Origin: Calycina herbarum
Taxonomy: Eukaryota > Ascomycota > Leotiomycetes > Helotiales > Pezizellaceae
NCBI GenBank assembly: GCA_001414485.1
Contig: LLEY01000072.1
Span: 186,001-250,000 of the forward strand
Direction of reading: 5' to 3'
Length of the DNA: 64,000 nt
Every line of letters starts with the position of its first letter. The first letter of the stretch is position 1. The translations under genes and the position numbers were made by a program. Of the stretch, positions 48,703 to 60,127 are shown one piece after another. The notes below the pieces were generated by a model. The model made no database searches, was not told the DNA's origin, and saw nothing but the letters and a program-made list of their open reading frames with translations.

Positions 48703-49694
48703 GATGCGAGTGCGAGTGCGAATGCGAGTGATGGGGTGAAGGAGGGTGTTGACTTGAGCAGTGTAAACAGTGTTGGAGGAGGGTGTCGGTGTCTTGGGGT
48801 GAGGATGTGGATTTGTTACTTGTCTTGCCGACACACGTCTTGATAGGCGGTGCTAATTCTTTGGAGGAGAGACGGCTGCCTAATCGAAAAACGATGGCCT
48901 CCTCGAGGGGCTCGGTTAAGCCCTAGTTCCGAACTTATTTGAATTACGCTCCTCGATCTCTCCTTTCTCGCTTTATTTTATATTGTGGAATCGTATATGC
49001 AATCTCGTGTCTGAGTTTCGCTTGCTTAGACTTTTAGCATCTACATAGAAGCCGAGCTTTCTTTCTAGTAGCTTTCTTGCGCGGCGCTCCCATCTACCAG
49101 TTGCAAGGTTCGAGAAATATTACTAGCTTCAATACCATAGGGCTACTTAAATATAAAGTCTATTTATCTACAATTACTCCAAACACAAAAGAAGACTTCA
49201 TTGAACTCCACATCTTTACGATCCCACTCTAGGTCGCTTTCTTCTTTTCTAATTCAAAAAATACTTGTTTTCCTCGGTTTCCTCGCCCTTTTAAATCAGT
49301 CTTAGAGGTTATGAGTGTCAACAAAAACTTCACATTTATGAATTAATTCCGATAAAAAATGGAATCCCGATCTTACTCACTCTTTCGAATGCACGATTCC
49401 CACCGGTTACCAAACCATGAAGTCTCCGTTGATTAGTTTCAGGATATCATTACCTAGGTAGTAACACCAGATATCACGAGCCAGCCAGCCAGCCAAAGTA
49501 GTTTGATTCATTTATGAGATAGTAAGAAAGAGTCTTTCCAAAATCCAAGATAAGAAATGTGAATTACTAAATAGTTAGCAGTAACTAAATTACTACAGCA
49601 CTCTCTTTAGAGGCCCTCTAAACTTGAGATATGTAGTACCTACAGACCAGTTAGGGCTTCGGGATCTTGCTTTAGAGAAGAGAGGTGCATATAC
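48703..49694. other. Intergenic between the two RNase H-like paralogues
   Basis: No gene supported. It contains the promoter of the intact paralogue and the 3' flank of the broken one. Confidence 0.5.
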
Positions 49695-51079
49695 TTAAAG
49701 GCTGTACCTCCGACCTTTTTTCCCTTCTACAACTATTCTCTCTTTATCTCCTGCTCTCTCCTCGACTAATATTCTCTCAACTCCAGCTGCCCCTGCAATT
49801 ATTGCCTTCGCAAAATCCGTTCCACCTGCAGATATTGTCTGAACAATCCATTCATCAATGCGCCGTTCTTTCTCGGCCATTTTCTCGCTTCCATCCTCAG
49901 ACTTCCTATCTTGCTCCTCCTCTGATTCTCCCTCCGACTCCCCTTCCTCCATCTTCTTCGTTACAATACTTGCCTTGGCAAGCGCAACGGTCCACGGATT
50001 ATTCTCTTTCTTCGATAAATAGTAAACAACCTGTACCCCAACAAGACTCAGTTTTTTTACTTCGTCCTGCAATAGCTCAAACAATCCAGCAAGTTCCACA
50101 GGATAGCCAAATTCATCAACAAGATGTCCCGCTTCATTCCGCTTCCAGTTGTCCACTAGTCTTTTACATATGCCATTGATAACATGACCTAGATAGCAAA
50201 GGTCAGCTCTATGCAAACATTCCAGAGTTATCTGAGGGGTGCCTGACGAAGTTACTTACGCGAATCCGGGCAAACAACAACAACCCTTATCCTCATCTCA
50301 AAATCCACCTCGTAAGCATTTCCTAGATGGCTCTTACTCACATTCATAACCATAACCATCCTCTCCCGTAGAATTTGATTCCTGACAATCTTCAGAGCCT
50401 CAACAACAGCCAAAATGCTAGCCTCAGATCTAGACGAACAATCATCCCTACACTCTCGGAGATTATACTTGGAGTCCGGTGCGGAGAAAACCCCAATGCT
50501 TCTATAACGAGTGTGTTGTCCAGCTGCGAATACGATTATCGTTCTCGGGGTCCCAGTACAATATCGTGGAACCTGTAATTACTGATGCGAGATATGATTT
50601 CTCGTACCCCCCTTCTCATACCCTTTCTCACCAACCAACCAAGAAAGTTGACAGATCCGACAGTGATCTATGACAAGGTCTGAAATAGGACTCGGTTTCT
50701 TCCATGCTTCGACGTCGTATCTGGAATCGAATTTCGGTACAAAGAATGCCCTGTGGCCTTCCAACAGTTCGACTTCCAGGTACTCGTCGACCAATATCCC
50801 GAACTTCCCGTCAGGAAGCTGGTACAATCTCAACTCTTCCACCACCGGAGTTGAAGGCAAGTAAAGCGTTTCATCTTGGGCTTGATTGCTGCAAATCTCC
50901 AGCTCATCATCCACAAGGTGGCCGTCTCTCCGTCGATCTTTGATGCGTGTAAAATCGTATCCACAGTATATACATAATCGGAGCCAGTGTGCTTTGCATA
51001 CTGTTTTACGGTTTAGAAGGAAGGCGATGAGAGGGAGCAAATGGCGAGGTGGGGGTTCGAGTTGCGAGTCGGAGCTCAT
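49695..51079 (-). pseudogene. Degenerate RNase H-like paralogue broken by a nonsense codon
   Basis: The structure is exons 51079-50260 and 50188-49695, a coding length of 1314 nt, exactly that of the intact neighbour, and the intron lies at the equivalent place (GTAAGT, branch GCTGAC, CTAG). Codon 167 is an in-frame TAA (50581-50579). Sequence on both sides aligns with the neighbour: ISHQ-stop-LQVPRYCTGTPRTIIVF against LSHHQNSGSACDGTPRSLVVF. No intron of workable length removes it. Downstream parts stay open and conserved (VVVCPDSRHVINGICKRLVD, KLSLVGVQVVYYLSKKENNP), showing the RNase H order more clearly than in the neighbour. The first catalytic Asp position is Ala (F-A-A-G). Either a recent pseudogene, a gene truncated to a 166 aa protein, or a stop that is read through. 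Confidence 0.75.
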
Positions 51080-51774
51080 GGTAGTAAATTTATGCTGAGA
51101 AAAGTTACGAGAATTGAGGTTGAAGGCTGAGCGATGTAGGGTTTGTGAAGTAAGTGGTATATTAGGTAGTATTGTAAGTGTAGGCGACTATATATGAGTA
51201 CTTATAGGTTTATCGATGCGGCGGCGGGCTAAATACACATGAGAGCATACATCTATTCGCTATCCTTGTGGGGGAGAAACTTTACTTAAGTTGGTTTCGT
51301 TGATAGGGTCTCGCTTGAATATTCTCTATTACTTGGCCAAATTAGAAGTGCCTCCAAAGGTGTTTTTTTCTGCTATGTTGTAACCTAACAAACGCGATTT
51401 TCAAAAAACTATTTTTCTACGAATTTATGAACTTTGGAAAGAATTAAAATCCCAAGAAGCATAAGCCAACTTGTACTCGATTAGAAAGTAGAAATGGATG
51501 GAAAAATTATCATGAGAAAAGTCATGCACCTGACAAGGAAAGACGCTTGCATTTTTGCAGTAGATGACAAACACACTTTTTCCCCCAGGACGCCGTACCC
51601 ACCCCCGGTTTACCAGTCAAAACCTTGCCCACTCTAGTATTTCTAATTCTCTCTCTCGCTCTCTTTCAGGGCCGTAAAATGCATAATTGTTGCACATGTG
51701 CACACTAACAAACTGGCAAGCAAATCTTCCTCACTTGATTTCCACCAGCGCACGGCACACATTTCCTCGCAAAA
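51080..51774. other. Intergenic
   Basis: No gene seen. It holds the promoter side of the broken paralogue and the 3' flank of the next minus-strand gene. Confidence 0.5.
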
Positions 51775-52275
51775 TCACGTCCCATTTGTGGCCGCATTAA
51801 CAGCATCAATATTCTTCCTCGTAATCTCCAGGGTCCTCCTCTCCATGATTTTCATCACCATCATCTCCTCCCTCATGTCTATATCCCGGAAAACCAATTT
51901 GAAGGTCGCCTCGTGTTTACAGTTCTTAAAATCCAACCATTCGTCCTCAGGCCAGTATTTGTGAAGATGTAACGTGTAACCTTTGTTATATTTATCATCT
52001 AAAGAAAGGTTACCGGTAGTGGAACAAAATATGCGATAACCGTCTCCGGGACGTCGGGAATTGGCTACATGATAAACATCCCACCCCGCTGCCCAATTGT
52101 CCACCTTCATATCAATGCCCCGTGTTTGACAAAACATCAAAGCTAGGTCAAAGAAAGAAGTGGTCAATAGGGTAGAAACTTCGAGATCGTCTTGATTTGG
52201 GGACGTTAAAATTGCTCTAAACCTGGTGGCAGCCCTGCGTTCGTTGTATTTCTGGATTTTTTGAAGAAGGTCCAT
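51775..52275 (-). CDS. Hypothetical small protein, 166 aa
   Basis: A single open frame with an ATG at 52275 and a stop at 51775-51777. It is a soluble protein rich in charged and aromatic residues, with no signal peptide or membrane segment. It includes WAAGWDVYHVANSRRPGDGY and a Met-rich helix near the end (MREEMMVMKIMERR). I do not recognise it. The length and amino-acid balance favour a real gene; no domain can be named. Lying among duplicated and broken genes, it may be lineage-specific. Confidence 0.55.
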   Translation of the reverse strand: MDLLQKIQKYNERRAATRFRAILTSPNQDDLEVSTLLTTSFFDLALMFCQTRGIDMKVDNWAAGWDVYHVANSRRPGDGYRIFCSTTGNLSLDDKYNKGYTLHLHKYWPEDEWLDFKNCKHEATFKLVFRDIDMREEMMVMKIMERRTLEITRKNIDAVNAATNGT

Positions 52276-53289
52276 TTTTTTTCGACGAGTCAGGATTGGT
52301 TTGCTTTGTATGGACTTAGTTCACCAGTGTAGTTCTTACTAAGCCCCTTTGCTTCTTGCCAAGACCAGTTTGCATTCCACGTCCCACAGAAATCTCTGTG
52401 TAAAGTTGGATGTATATTTGAGCGGGTGCCCGTAGACTCAGCGCGGTGTACCTGCCATGGGGCTGGATGCTATTTCTGTCTATCGGTAACTTCTGCTAAT
52501 TCAAGAATGACAAGGTCGGAGATATCTTCGTCGTAGTTCCAGTCGTGATGATAGGGGGGTAACTATTGTGAAATTTCGCACGTTGTCAAATTCGCTCAGT
52601 TCCTGATCGAACCACCGTTCTTCAAAATCGCTGGAGCACGTGATCAAAATGATATGGTGATATCTTTCTTGGTTTAATTTCATTGGCACCCGACTGTAGT
52701 ACAAAAACACGCTTTTCCTACATCATGGCTATTTGTTCCATCGAAAACTCTATCCTTGACTTTATCCTCTTCCCTAATCATTTTTCGACAATTCGATAGA
52801 CGACAAAACGAGGTTCAGCAGAAATTTGAGGAAGATTGCGACCCTGCTCACGCTGTAGCACGTGATTCAGTCGCGACTTTGGAAAGATTTCGACCAGTAT
52901 TAAAAGCTTTGGTGCTATTGTTTACTTTTGAATGTTCAGATTGTTTCTTTGTTCTAATCGAGAGTTCTTGGGATATTACTATGAATAAGCAAGCATGCTC
53001 CATTGTTCTTCATCCTGTTTACTGGGCGTAGCGAATCCTTAAAAATTTCAATGTTTTTACAACTTACCACCATCTCACTGCTCCTAGACAGCTATACTCA
53101 GTGAGCTTATAGTATGAATAAATGTTTTAAGGTGGCTTAAATTCTGTTTTTGTTTCCGGTTTTAGAAGCCGTTGCTACATTTGTTTGTGTGGCAAATTAC
53201 ACAAGATCAATATCCCTTTCGTGTCTATAAATCGGCCAAATTTTCCAGCTCAAAGCTTCATAACGATATCTAAAATATCAATAAGTAAG
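52276..53289. other. Intergenic
   Basis: No gene I can defend. An open frame at 52756-53031 (plus) has ordinary composition but no ATG-led family match; another at 52501-52710 (minus) likewise. Confidence 0.45.
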
Positions 53290-53634
53290 ATGGCATCCAA
53301 AACATTTAGTAATAGCTCGTCTTCCACGGCGAACACTGGCTCCCCTCCTTTTGTTTGTCTGGAGTGCGACAAAGCACTGCATCCCCCTCTTACTATCTAC
53401 CCAGTTCAAGATGGCTCTAAGGCTTCATATAGGTGCTATACCTGTCATGAGACCCTGGCCCCCCCGATCAAGAGAACCAAAAGACGTGCAGAGGTACTTC
53501 ATACCACGTATGATGACCCGCACGGAAGGACCTCAGGAATTCGGCGAGTCTTCCTTGGTGGCAGAGGTTCTGGAAGTCTCTGGGACCGAGTTCGTTCCTC
53601 TATCCGAGAAATCATTATTTCTTTGAGGGAGTAA
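53290..53634 (+). CDS. Small zinc-ribbon-like protein, 114 aa
   Basis: The ATG at 53290 (AAGATGGCA context) opens a 114 aa protein. A Ser-rich start is followed by two C-x-x-C knuckles (C-L-E-C and C-Y-T-C) 25-30 residues apart, a zinc-ribbon pattern. A basic stretch (PPIKRTKRRAE) and an Arg/Gly-rich tail ending in a short amphipathic helix come after. The layout suggests a nuclear or RNA/DNA-binding small protein, but no family is recognised and a function should not be assigned. The frame is open further upstream, but this ATG is the first good one before the Ser-rich start. Confidence 0.6.
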   Translation: MASKTFSNSSSSTANTGSPPFVCLECDKALHPPLTIYPVQDGSKASYRCYTCHETLAPPIKRTKRRAEVLHTTYDDPHGRTSGIRRVFLGGRGSGSLWDRVRSSIREIIISLRE

Positions 53635-53982
53635 ACAAGAGTAAACAACTCCAGCTTGCTTGCCTGGAAGAATAGCTGTCCCAAAGACCCTAGCCATTAC
53701 GAGCACATTTTGTGGCTACAGGTCCGATTTCTTCTAACACTTTTAGACTATCCTAGTCTTCAGGTGTAGAAACTTCACTTCAATGTAAATACATCATTCC
53801 ACCCCGATTATTTTTCGATGCACGTGGTATGGGAAGAGGACAATCGAAGTAGGGGGTCCTGTGATATCGTATTTCAATCAAGACAGTTCACCACAATTCA
53901 AAACCACCTGTTGAGTATTTTTAATCGAGTCGCAAGAACTTGAAGCCATAGGAGTTTTATTTTCACGATTATTAACTGGCGA
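53635..53982. other. Intergenic
   Basis: About 350 bp with no gene or repeat seen. Confidence 0.45.
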
Positions 53983-54275
53983 TTAGCTAACGATGTCATG
54001 GACGGCCAGGAAAGGAAGGCACTCGGGGTTCCAGGTGCACTTTCCAGCGCAAAATCCGACCTTGGCGATGAAAAGTGGGAACGTCAGCACCACAAATAAT
54101 CAACATTAGAATTAGGACGAGTCCGAAATCTTAACTCCTATAGAGCTTTGCCAACATACTCACAAACAATGCTGTCAAGACTGGGTCTGCGAATACGTCG
54201 CAGCCAATCAGTGTCGTCAAAATGCCCAGACACCGAATGCTTACATCACGAACACCAAATGCATCTTGTATCAAG
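53983..54275 (-). pseudogene. Relic or unfinished model of a small Cys-rich protein
   Basis: Two exon-like pieces, 54275-54164 and 54060-53983, are joined by a 103 bp intron with a strong donor (GTGAGT), branch GTGCTGAC and acceptor CAAG, in phase 0. Together they read ...IRCLGILTTLIGCDVFADP, VLTALF, then VGFCAGKCTWNPECLPFLAV and a stop. The spacing C-x9-C-x15-C-x3-C-x5-C looks like a secreted disulfide-rich protein. An acceptor-like AG (TACAAG) precedes the first piece, but no exon with an ATG and signal peptide is found before the divergent reductase promoter. It is probably 5'-truncated. No family is recognised. Confidence 0.4.
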
Positions 54276-54334
54276 GTAAATCCGAGATTCTTCAAAATAA
54301 GTAAACTCCGAGAGTTCACTTGTTGACAAGTATG

Positions 54335-54343
54335 TATATAAAA
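54335..54343 (+). promoter_or_regulatory. TATA box of the reductase gene
   Basis: TATATAAAA, 140 bp upstream of the start codon at 54484 and followed by a pyrimidine-rich leader, a plausible distance for a fungal TATA element. Confidence 0.55.
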
Positions 54344-54483
54344 GACCATCTCTCTCTGCTACATTCCTCTCCAAATCAATTCATAAGTTTCCATTCCAAC
54401 ACTCCACTCACATCAATCATACTCGCTTCCTATCAATCTGTTGTACTCGCTTCAAAAAGTTCAATCACTCCAACCAATTCACA

Positions 54484-55649
54484 ATGTCTCCAGCAATCCC
54501 CAAAGACTCACTCGTGCTTGTCACAGGCGCAAACGGTTTCATCGCTTCTCATGTTGTGGACCAATTCCTCCAAGCAGGATATCGCGTTCGAGGAACCACT
54601 CGTGATCTTAAAAAGTTGGAGAATGCCATTGCCTTGTGGGAAACCCAGCATGGCAAAGGAAAATTCGAAGCAGTTGTTGTCCCAGACATGGCAGTCGAAG
54701 GAGCCTTCGACTCCGCCATGGAAGGTATTCATCACTCCATCTCCAAAGAGAAGGCCAAATACTAACAATAAGTCATAGGAGTTTCAGCAGTAGTTCATCT
54801 CGCCTCAGATGTGACCTTCAACCCCGACCCAAATAAAGTTATCCCCCAGGTTATCGCAGGTGTGAATTCCATTCTTGAATCCGCTCTCAAGACACCTACT
54901 ATCAAACGCTTCGTCTACACATCCTCATCTACTGCCACAACAATGCCACTAATGAACACCAAGTTACACATTGATTCTACAACATGGAACACTGCATCTC
55001 CCAAAGCAGCCTGGGCACCACCTCCATACCTCCAAGATAGAGCAAACCATGTATATGCAACCAGCAAAGTCGAAGGCGAGAAAGCAGTTTGGAAATTTGT
55101 TGAGGAGAGAAAGCCTGAGTTTGTGGTTAATTCTATCTTGCCTGATGCTGCCTTCGGAAAGATCTTAGCTCCTGGGTTGAACAAATCTACCGCTGGCATG
55201 ATCATCACGTTGTTTGAGGGAACTGCCCTGCATTTCGATCCTCGTAAGTATTACCCATTGACTTATTTCTGTTGTAAGAAATTTTGCTAATTGAACCTAT
55301 AGAATGGTTCGTCGATGTACAAGATGTCGCAATTCTCCATGTAGCAGCCGCAGTAGAAAGTGATGTTCAGAATGAACGAATCTTTGGATATGCAGAGACT
55401 TTCACGTGGAAGTAAGTCTTACCCCTCTCCCCTTACTTGTCAATCACCAACGAGAAATGTAGTCAAATCCTTCGAATCTTTAGAAAGATTCGTCCAGACA
55501 AGAAGATTATTGAGGATTATGCGGATGATAATCTCGTAGATATTTCCACCGTTTCCAATGAGCGATCTGTAGAATTGCTGGCTCGCTTTGGAAAAAAGGG
55601 TTGGACTTCTTTTGAGAAGTCCATTGAGAACAATATTGAAGGCTTGTAA
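54484..55649 (+). CDS. NAD(P)-dependent extended SDR reductase (Gre2/CCR/DFR-like)
   Basis: Exons 54484-54724, 54779-55243, 55303-55411 and 55463-55649 (333 aa); phases agree and the branch sites are good (ACTAAC, GCTAATTG). The N-terminal cofactor motif is VTG15-A-N-G18-F-I-A with RGTTRD after strand 2, which favours NADP(H). The catalytic Y173-A-T-S-K177 follows the TSSSTATT strand. WFVDVQDVAILHVAA is the conserved substrate-side segment of this family. Members reduce aldehydes or ketones such as methylglyoxal and aromatic aldehydes, in the cytosol. The substrate cannot be told from sequence. A TATA box and long pyrimidine-rich leader suggest strong inducible expression. Confidence 0.93.
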
Positions 55650-57031
55650 AGAAGTTGATTTGGGTCTTGATATGTTAGAGAAACCTGTTTGATAGATCAC
55701 ATAGAATTATAACTGAGTCATGCTACTGAAAACTCCAGCTTCTCCCAATGTGTTGAGCTACAGAGTCATTGTATAAGCTGAATATGGTCCCTAGCATTCC
55801 ATAACCCTTGGCATGTGCAGAGAATTGAAGAAATAAGTTTACAAAAGTTTATGGTTTCAGCCAGTCACTTCATTGGCCAACAGCACAGTGAATCTCCCGC
55901 CATCAAAACCCTCAATCTTACTACAAACAACAATTCCTCTTTCATTTATCCCTAATCGAGTGTTCAAGTTAAGTAAGGCTAGCACTCAAAGAGTGCTAAC
56001 ACTTGCAATGTTTTTAAATCACTAACTTAAGAACATATTAAAAGCCAATCACTGCTTTGAATTTTGTAATATTCACACAGATTTAGACCCGATCATAAGA
56101 GTAAATGGCAAGATAGTAGGGCATCAACCAGTCTTTTGTTGCACATCGCAATGCAGGACAAATATCCACCGGCGCTAGTGGTTCCAGACCCCTGTACGTT
56201 ATTGTTGGTATTTTCAATATCACTCTCAACAGTTTGCTCAAAGCAAAAAAAGTAAAAAAAATAAAAAGAGAAATTTCTGATAATAGAAGTTTAGTTACAA
56301 AGATTACATGAATGGAGTATTATGGGCATGAACCACGGTCATCTCTGGTAAAAGGCAAGAAATGAATTCTGAGCTAGTTTGTCCCACTCCAACGTAAGAA
56401 TGTGTTATTGTTGACCATAAGGATCTGTGCTGGGCCCATTTTACTTTTCTCCCAGGCCCACAAATATTTTTGGGTACATGCTGTAAGCTTTAAAAATGGG
56501 AACGCATCTCGATACCTGGCTCGCGATGGACATCAAAAGTGGCAGTAAATACTTCAGGTTCGTAACTGCCTACCTACCTCTAAGGGTAATTCAAGTAAAG
56601 TATCCTAAATACTTAGCAAGAACAATTGACTTCAATTGCCCTAAACCATCTGGTTAAAGGTTGTTTGGACTCTCCCAGAAAGTTACATTTGCTGCCCCTT
56701 TTGAAGTCCAGCGCGAGCCTTGGTAGCTCCCATTGTCAGCTGGAGTACATTGGTGCTTTTCCACATTTCAACTTGAGCACCAAAATAATAGTATAGGGCC
56801 TGAGAAATCAGACTTGTTCTTTGAGACTAGGCGCTTGCTAATATTAATTTCTAACAGTCAAAATATTCCAAGATAACAACCTGCACCAACAGCGATGGAA
56901 AAATCAAATAAATCAAAAACAGCCTTTGAAGCAATGCCTCGACACCCAATCAAAAAATTCAAACTTCGTCTCCTCCTGCCACCTCGAAGAAGTCCCAAGC
57001 ACTCCAATTAAAAGAAACAAATAAACCAAAC
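55650..57031. other. Intergenic between convergent genes
   Basis: No gene supported in 1.4 kb. A 17 bp perfect inverted repeat (agcactc-aaa-gagtgct) lies at 55980-55996. AT-rich patches elsewhere. Confidence 0.5.
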
Positions 57032-57574
57032 TCACTTCCCAGGACAATACCATCCATAGTGGGCAACTCCTGAAACGACTTCACGAACGCCGCACAATGC
57101 ACCATCCCCACCTCCAGATTGAGCAGTACACTACAAAGGGTAAGCATTGAATAACTAAACCTCGTAGAACACGGCAGAGTACAATATGGAACTTTACCTT
57201 TCCGTAGTCACAACCACTAGTTATTGAGTTAGCAAACCCCGTTCTTGAAAATGTCTCTCATAGCTACTTACTAGTCAAACGCTCCCCAGTGGCAGCTTTT
57301 GCCATTACATACCTGTGAGGCATCAAATTAGTATTGATTTCTTGGACAAACAACAACGGGATCAAGGAGAGAGTTTGAGACATACACCACATTTCTTAAA
57401 TTCCTTTGGACAAGCTGGTCCTCTGGTTTCGAGTTCATTGGTGGCGAGTGTTAAGTTGAAGTTAGGTTCAGTGTCGATGGTGGATGCAGAATTGAAAGTG
57501 GGTGCGGAAGTGACCATCGTTGTGCTCACAAGAAATGTGGCAAAGAGAGCGGTGAGGGAAGTAGTGAGTTGCAT
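57032..57574 (-). CDS. Small secreted 8-cysteine protein, candidate effector
   Basis: Exons 57574-57386, 57312-57272, 57216-57198 and 57130-57032, total 348 nt and 115 aa; one exon is only 19 nt, and every junction is in phase. Residues 1-24 are a clear signal peptide (MQLTTSLTALFATFLVSTTM...SAP). A short Thr/Asn-rich propeptide-like stretch ends in the basic pair-like TRG. The mature part has eight Cys: CPKEFKKCGVC, NGKSC, YGCDYGKC, a Gly-rich stretch, LCG and the final YCPGK. This would form four disulfides. Small size, even Cys count and secretion fit an apoplastic effector or an antimicrobial-type protein. No family name can be given. A TATATAAG box lies at 57716-57723, 142 bp upstream. 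Confidence 0.8.
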
Positions 57575-57715
57575 AGTGGCGAAGTTGTTCTGAGTTGGAA
57601 TGGTATTTTTCGTGATTTAGATAAAGTGTTTGTGAAAGATGTGTTGCTGGATTTCTGATGAGTGTTGTGCTCGAATGTGTGATAGTGATTTGTGAAATTG
57701 ATGGTGGGGAGAAGA

Positions 57716-57723
57716 CTTATATA
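57716..57723 (-). promoter_or_regulatory. TATA box of the 8-Cys secreted protein gene
   Basis: Minus-strand TATATAAG, 142 bp before the start codon, nearly the same spacing as in the reductase gene. Confidence 0.5.
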
Positions 57724-58352
57724 GAGAATGATTCTACATTTTGACATGAAAAGGGACAGTACCTGTTCGAATATCTTAAGGCTGAGTAGCTATTCTGCTG
57801 TTCCAACTTTTTGGAATTCAAAAATAGGCCCTCTCGTGACGACTTTGCCATGAAGTTAGACTGCCGCCACTTGACAATTCTCCGTTACATACAGGCTGAG
57901 TAACCTCGTGATGGTTTAATGTTGGATTTAATTGTCGTCTCGATTTACTTTTTACCTACGAAATGGATGACGCCCTGTTTCGTATACAGTCAGCAGCACA
58001 ATATACAGCTTTGTTTCTCTAATCAATAGGAATTCTTCTGAACTAACAAGTTCATGATGTAGGCTTAGCATTCCCTCAATAGGCAGACACAAACTGTCAA
58101 TCCGAAGTTTCGTTACGGAGAACAGAATATGAGTCTCCATGATTTTTGCTGGTTCTAAGACGGTAGGCCATTACTCTCGGTCGCCTCTGGAAAAATTATA
58201 CGATATGGTCTATAATAATTCAACGAGCAGGTATAAAATGATTAGTTCTTCATTAAACTAGACCGCTGAGTATTAGCCATTGTAATACGACCATTTTGAA
58301 CTATGAGACGAATCGATCAGGGGAGCAACGGCCAACCAGCTTAAAACAGGCT

Positions 58353-58573
58353 GTACACGAGACTTCTGAATCATAACCTATTAAACATTCTCCCTGCAGT
58401 ATTCAGTCAGCAGCACTCTTTACTGCCCTGTTCTTACCGATTCGCAGCCATGTTTTGGACCCAACAAGTTTCATCCTCCCCCACTAAATCTGAGTTTTCA
58501 AAACTCTCTGTCGCAGAGAAGGTAATGGGTCTCAATGGCTGGGTTTTGGTACACGAGACCTCTGAATCATAAA
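58353..58573. repeat. Direct repeat pair, about 196 bp apart
   Basis: Two copies of about 24 bp beginning gtacacgagac and ending tctgaatcataa, differing at one base, with related sequence around them. Confidence 0.65.
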
Positions 58574-60127
58574 GTAGGTCGAAAGTTCGTGACCCAAAAG
58601 TTTGTACAATAGGTAAATTTTCAGCCTTGCCAAGGTCGCCGTGACATGGTTAGTTACTACTTTGTGCCACTCGCTTAAAACCATGGAGCCGAGCCCCATT
58701 TCTCCAACACCATTCACAATCCATATACTTTCATGATTTCGTCAAGATTTCAGCTGAATATTCACAGGCTGCCTAATTTTGGTGTTCTGTTTACATCACT
58801 AAGTTTATAGCCACGAGTGACTCATCGATGCATAGTTGTTGTTGTCTCCCCCGCTTATTTCGTGTCACATGCTGAAGCGAAAAGTACCAACTTGCGCAGT
58901 AAAAGTTACCAGGTCACCTGTGACATAGTTTGACGCAAAAACAATTATTTTCGTGCCCTCCAAGCTGTTGTGTCTTACTATATTATTGCCATGACCAAAA
59001 ACGTATATTTTTCGTCTCGTATATATGAAGGCTATGAACGAAAAAGCCACCAAGTCGATGTTAAAAATAGCATATCAAGAAGGCTACAGACGAAGTGGAT
59101 ATATACCATTGTAAAATAGACTCCCTCATCGAGAATGTGGCGCTTCTTAATTCAGCTTGTTTTTCTTGAGGCACCGATTTTATCATCGCGAAATTTCAAG
59201 CTTTTCCGGGAAGTTTAGCCACAAGAATACAAAACCACATATGCCAACAAATACTCTAACAATTTCCGAGGCAGTAGCACGCGGGGATATCTCGGTGGAC
59301 AATAAAAGTGAAATGAAACATCCTACAATAAACAGTTTAAACATTCAAATGGTTGAAAGATTTAACTCAAATGATATAGAGTGATAACTGTAAATAGACG
59401 AAGTTACGAAAATACATGAATTCAATTTTCTTCGTCTGATATTAGTTTATTGGTTGTTTTTATTCTAGCCTTTTGGAACAATTTATATCAATAGAATAAT
59501 TTACATGATATTAGAAGATTGAGAGGAGATATAACCATTTACTGCTGTTTTTATTGTCTACCAGGTGACAGTTCAAGCAGCGGAAACCTCAGGACTTTCT
59601 TCTTTTGCGATTGTTAGGGAGTTGTAGCTCAACTGCGCCCGAATAATTTAACGTCATACTTCATACCTGTCATTTTTAGTTACTCTCAATTCTAATTCCA
59701 CTGTATTTTGCAAAACATCAACCAAAATGTTTTGTTTTCTCTGAACCTCCTTGAATTATGAGCAAGATCCGAGACCTCAGACCTTTGACTACTCGGTACT
59801 TCAATACTTACGAGGACTTAAGGTTACAGGTCTGTCCTACTCCAACAGCTAAAATCCTTCCCTGCTAATAACGAAAATCAACCAATGTATTAACGAGGGT
59901 AACATTTTAGTATCGACAGAGAGATTCATCTGATTAACAAAGCACGTGAACAATTTCTAGATTTAATCTGGGTGTGGGGGAATGGTTCAAATGATAGACG
60001 TCATTTGAAACATTCACGAGTGGGGGTAACGCCAAGAGTTTCTGACTTTACAATCCATATTTACACCCTCACCCACCAGACACTCCGCCCCATCCCCAAT
60101 GCCTCCTTGATAAGACGAAGAGCCAGC

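Larger units (their letters stand above)
57575..60127. other. Gene-poor region with decayed direct repeats
   Basis: No gene supported. A 24-mer (gtacacgaga[ct]ctctgaatcataa type) occurs near 58353 and again near 58549, and 'cagtcagcagcac' near 57987 and 58410, so a short segment was duplicated and has diverged. Open frames are short and unconvincing. Confidence 0.5.

Noticed and set aside
58865..59384. Short open frames on both strands between the 8-Cys gene and the Sac phosphatase
   Set aside because: Under 80 codons, AT-rich, no splice-consistent partners and no family features.
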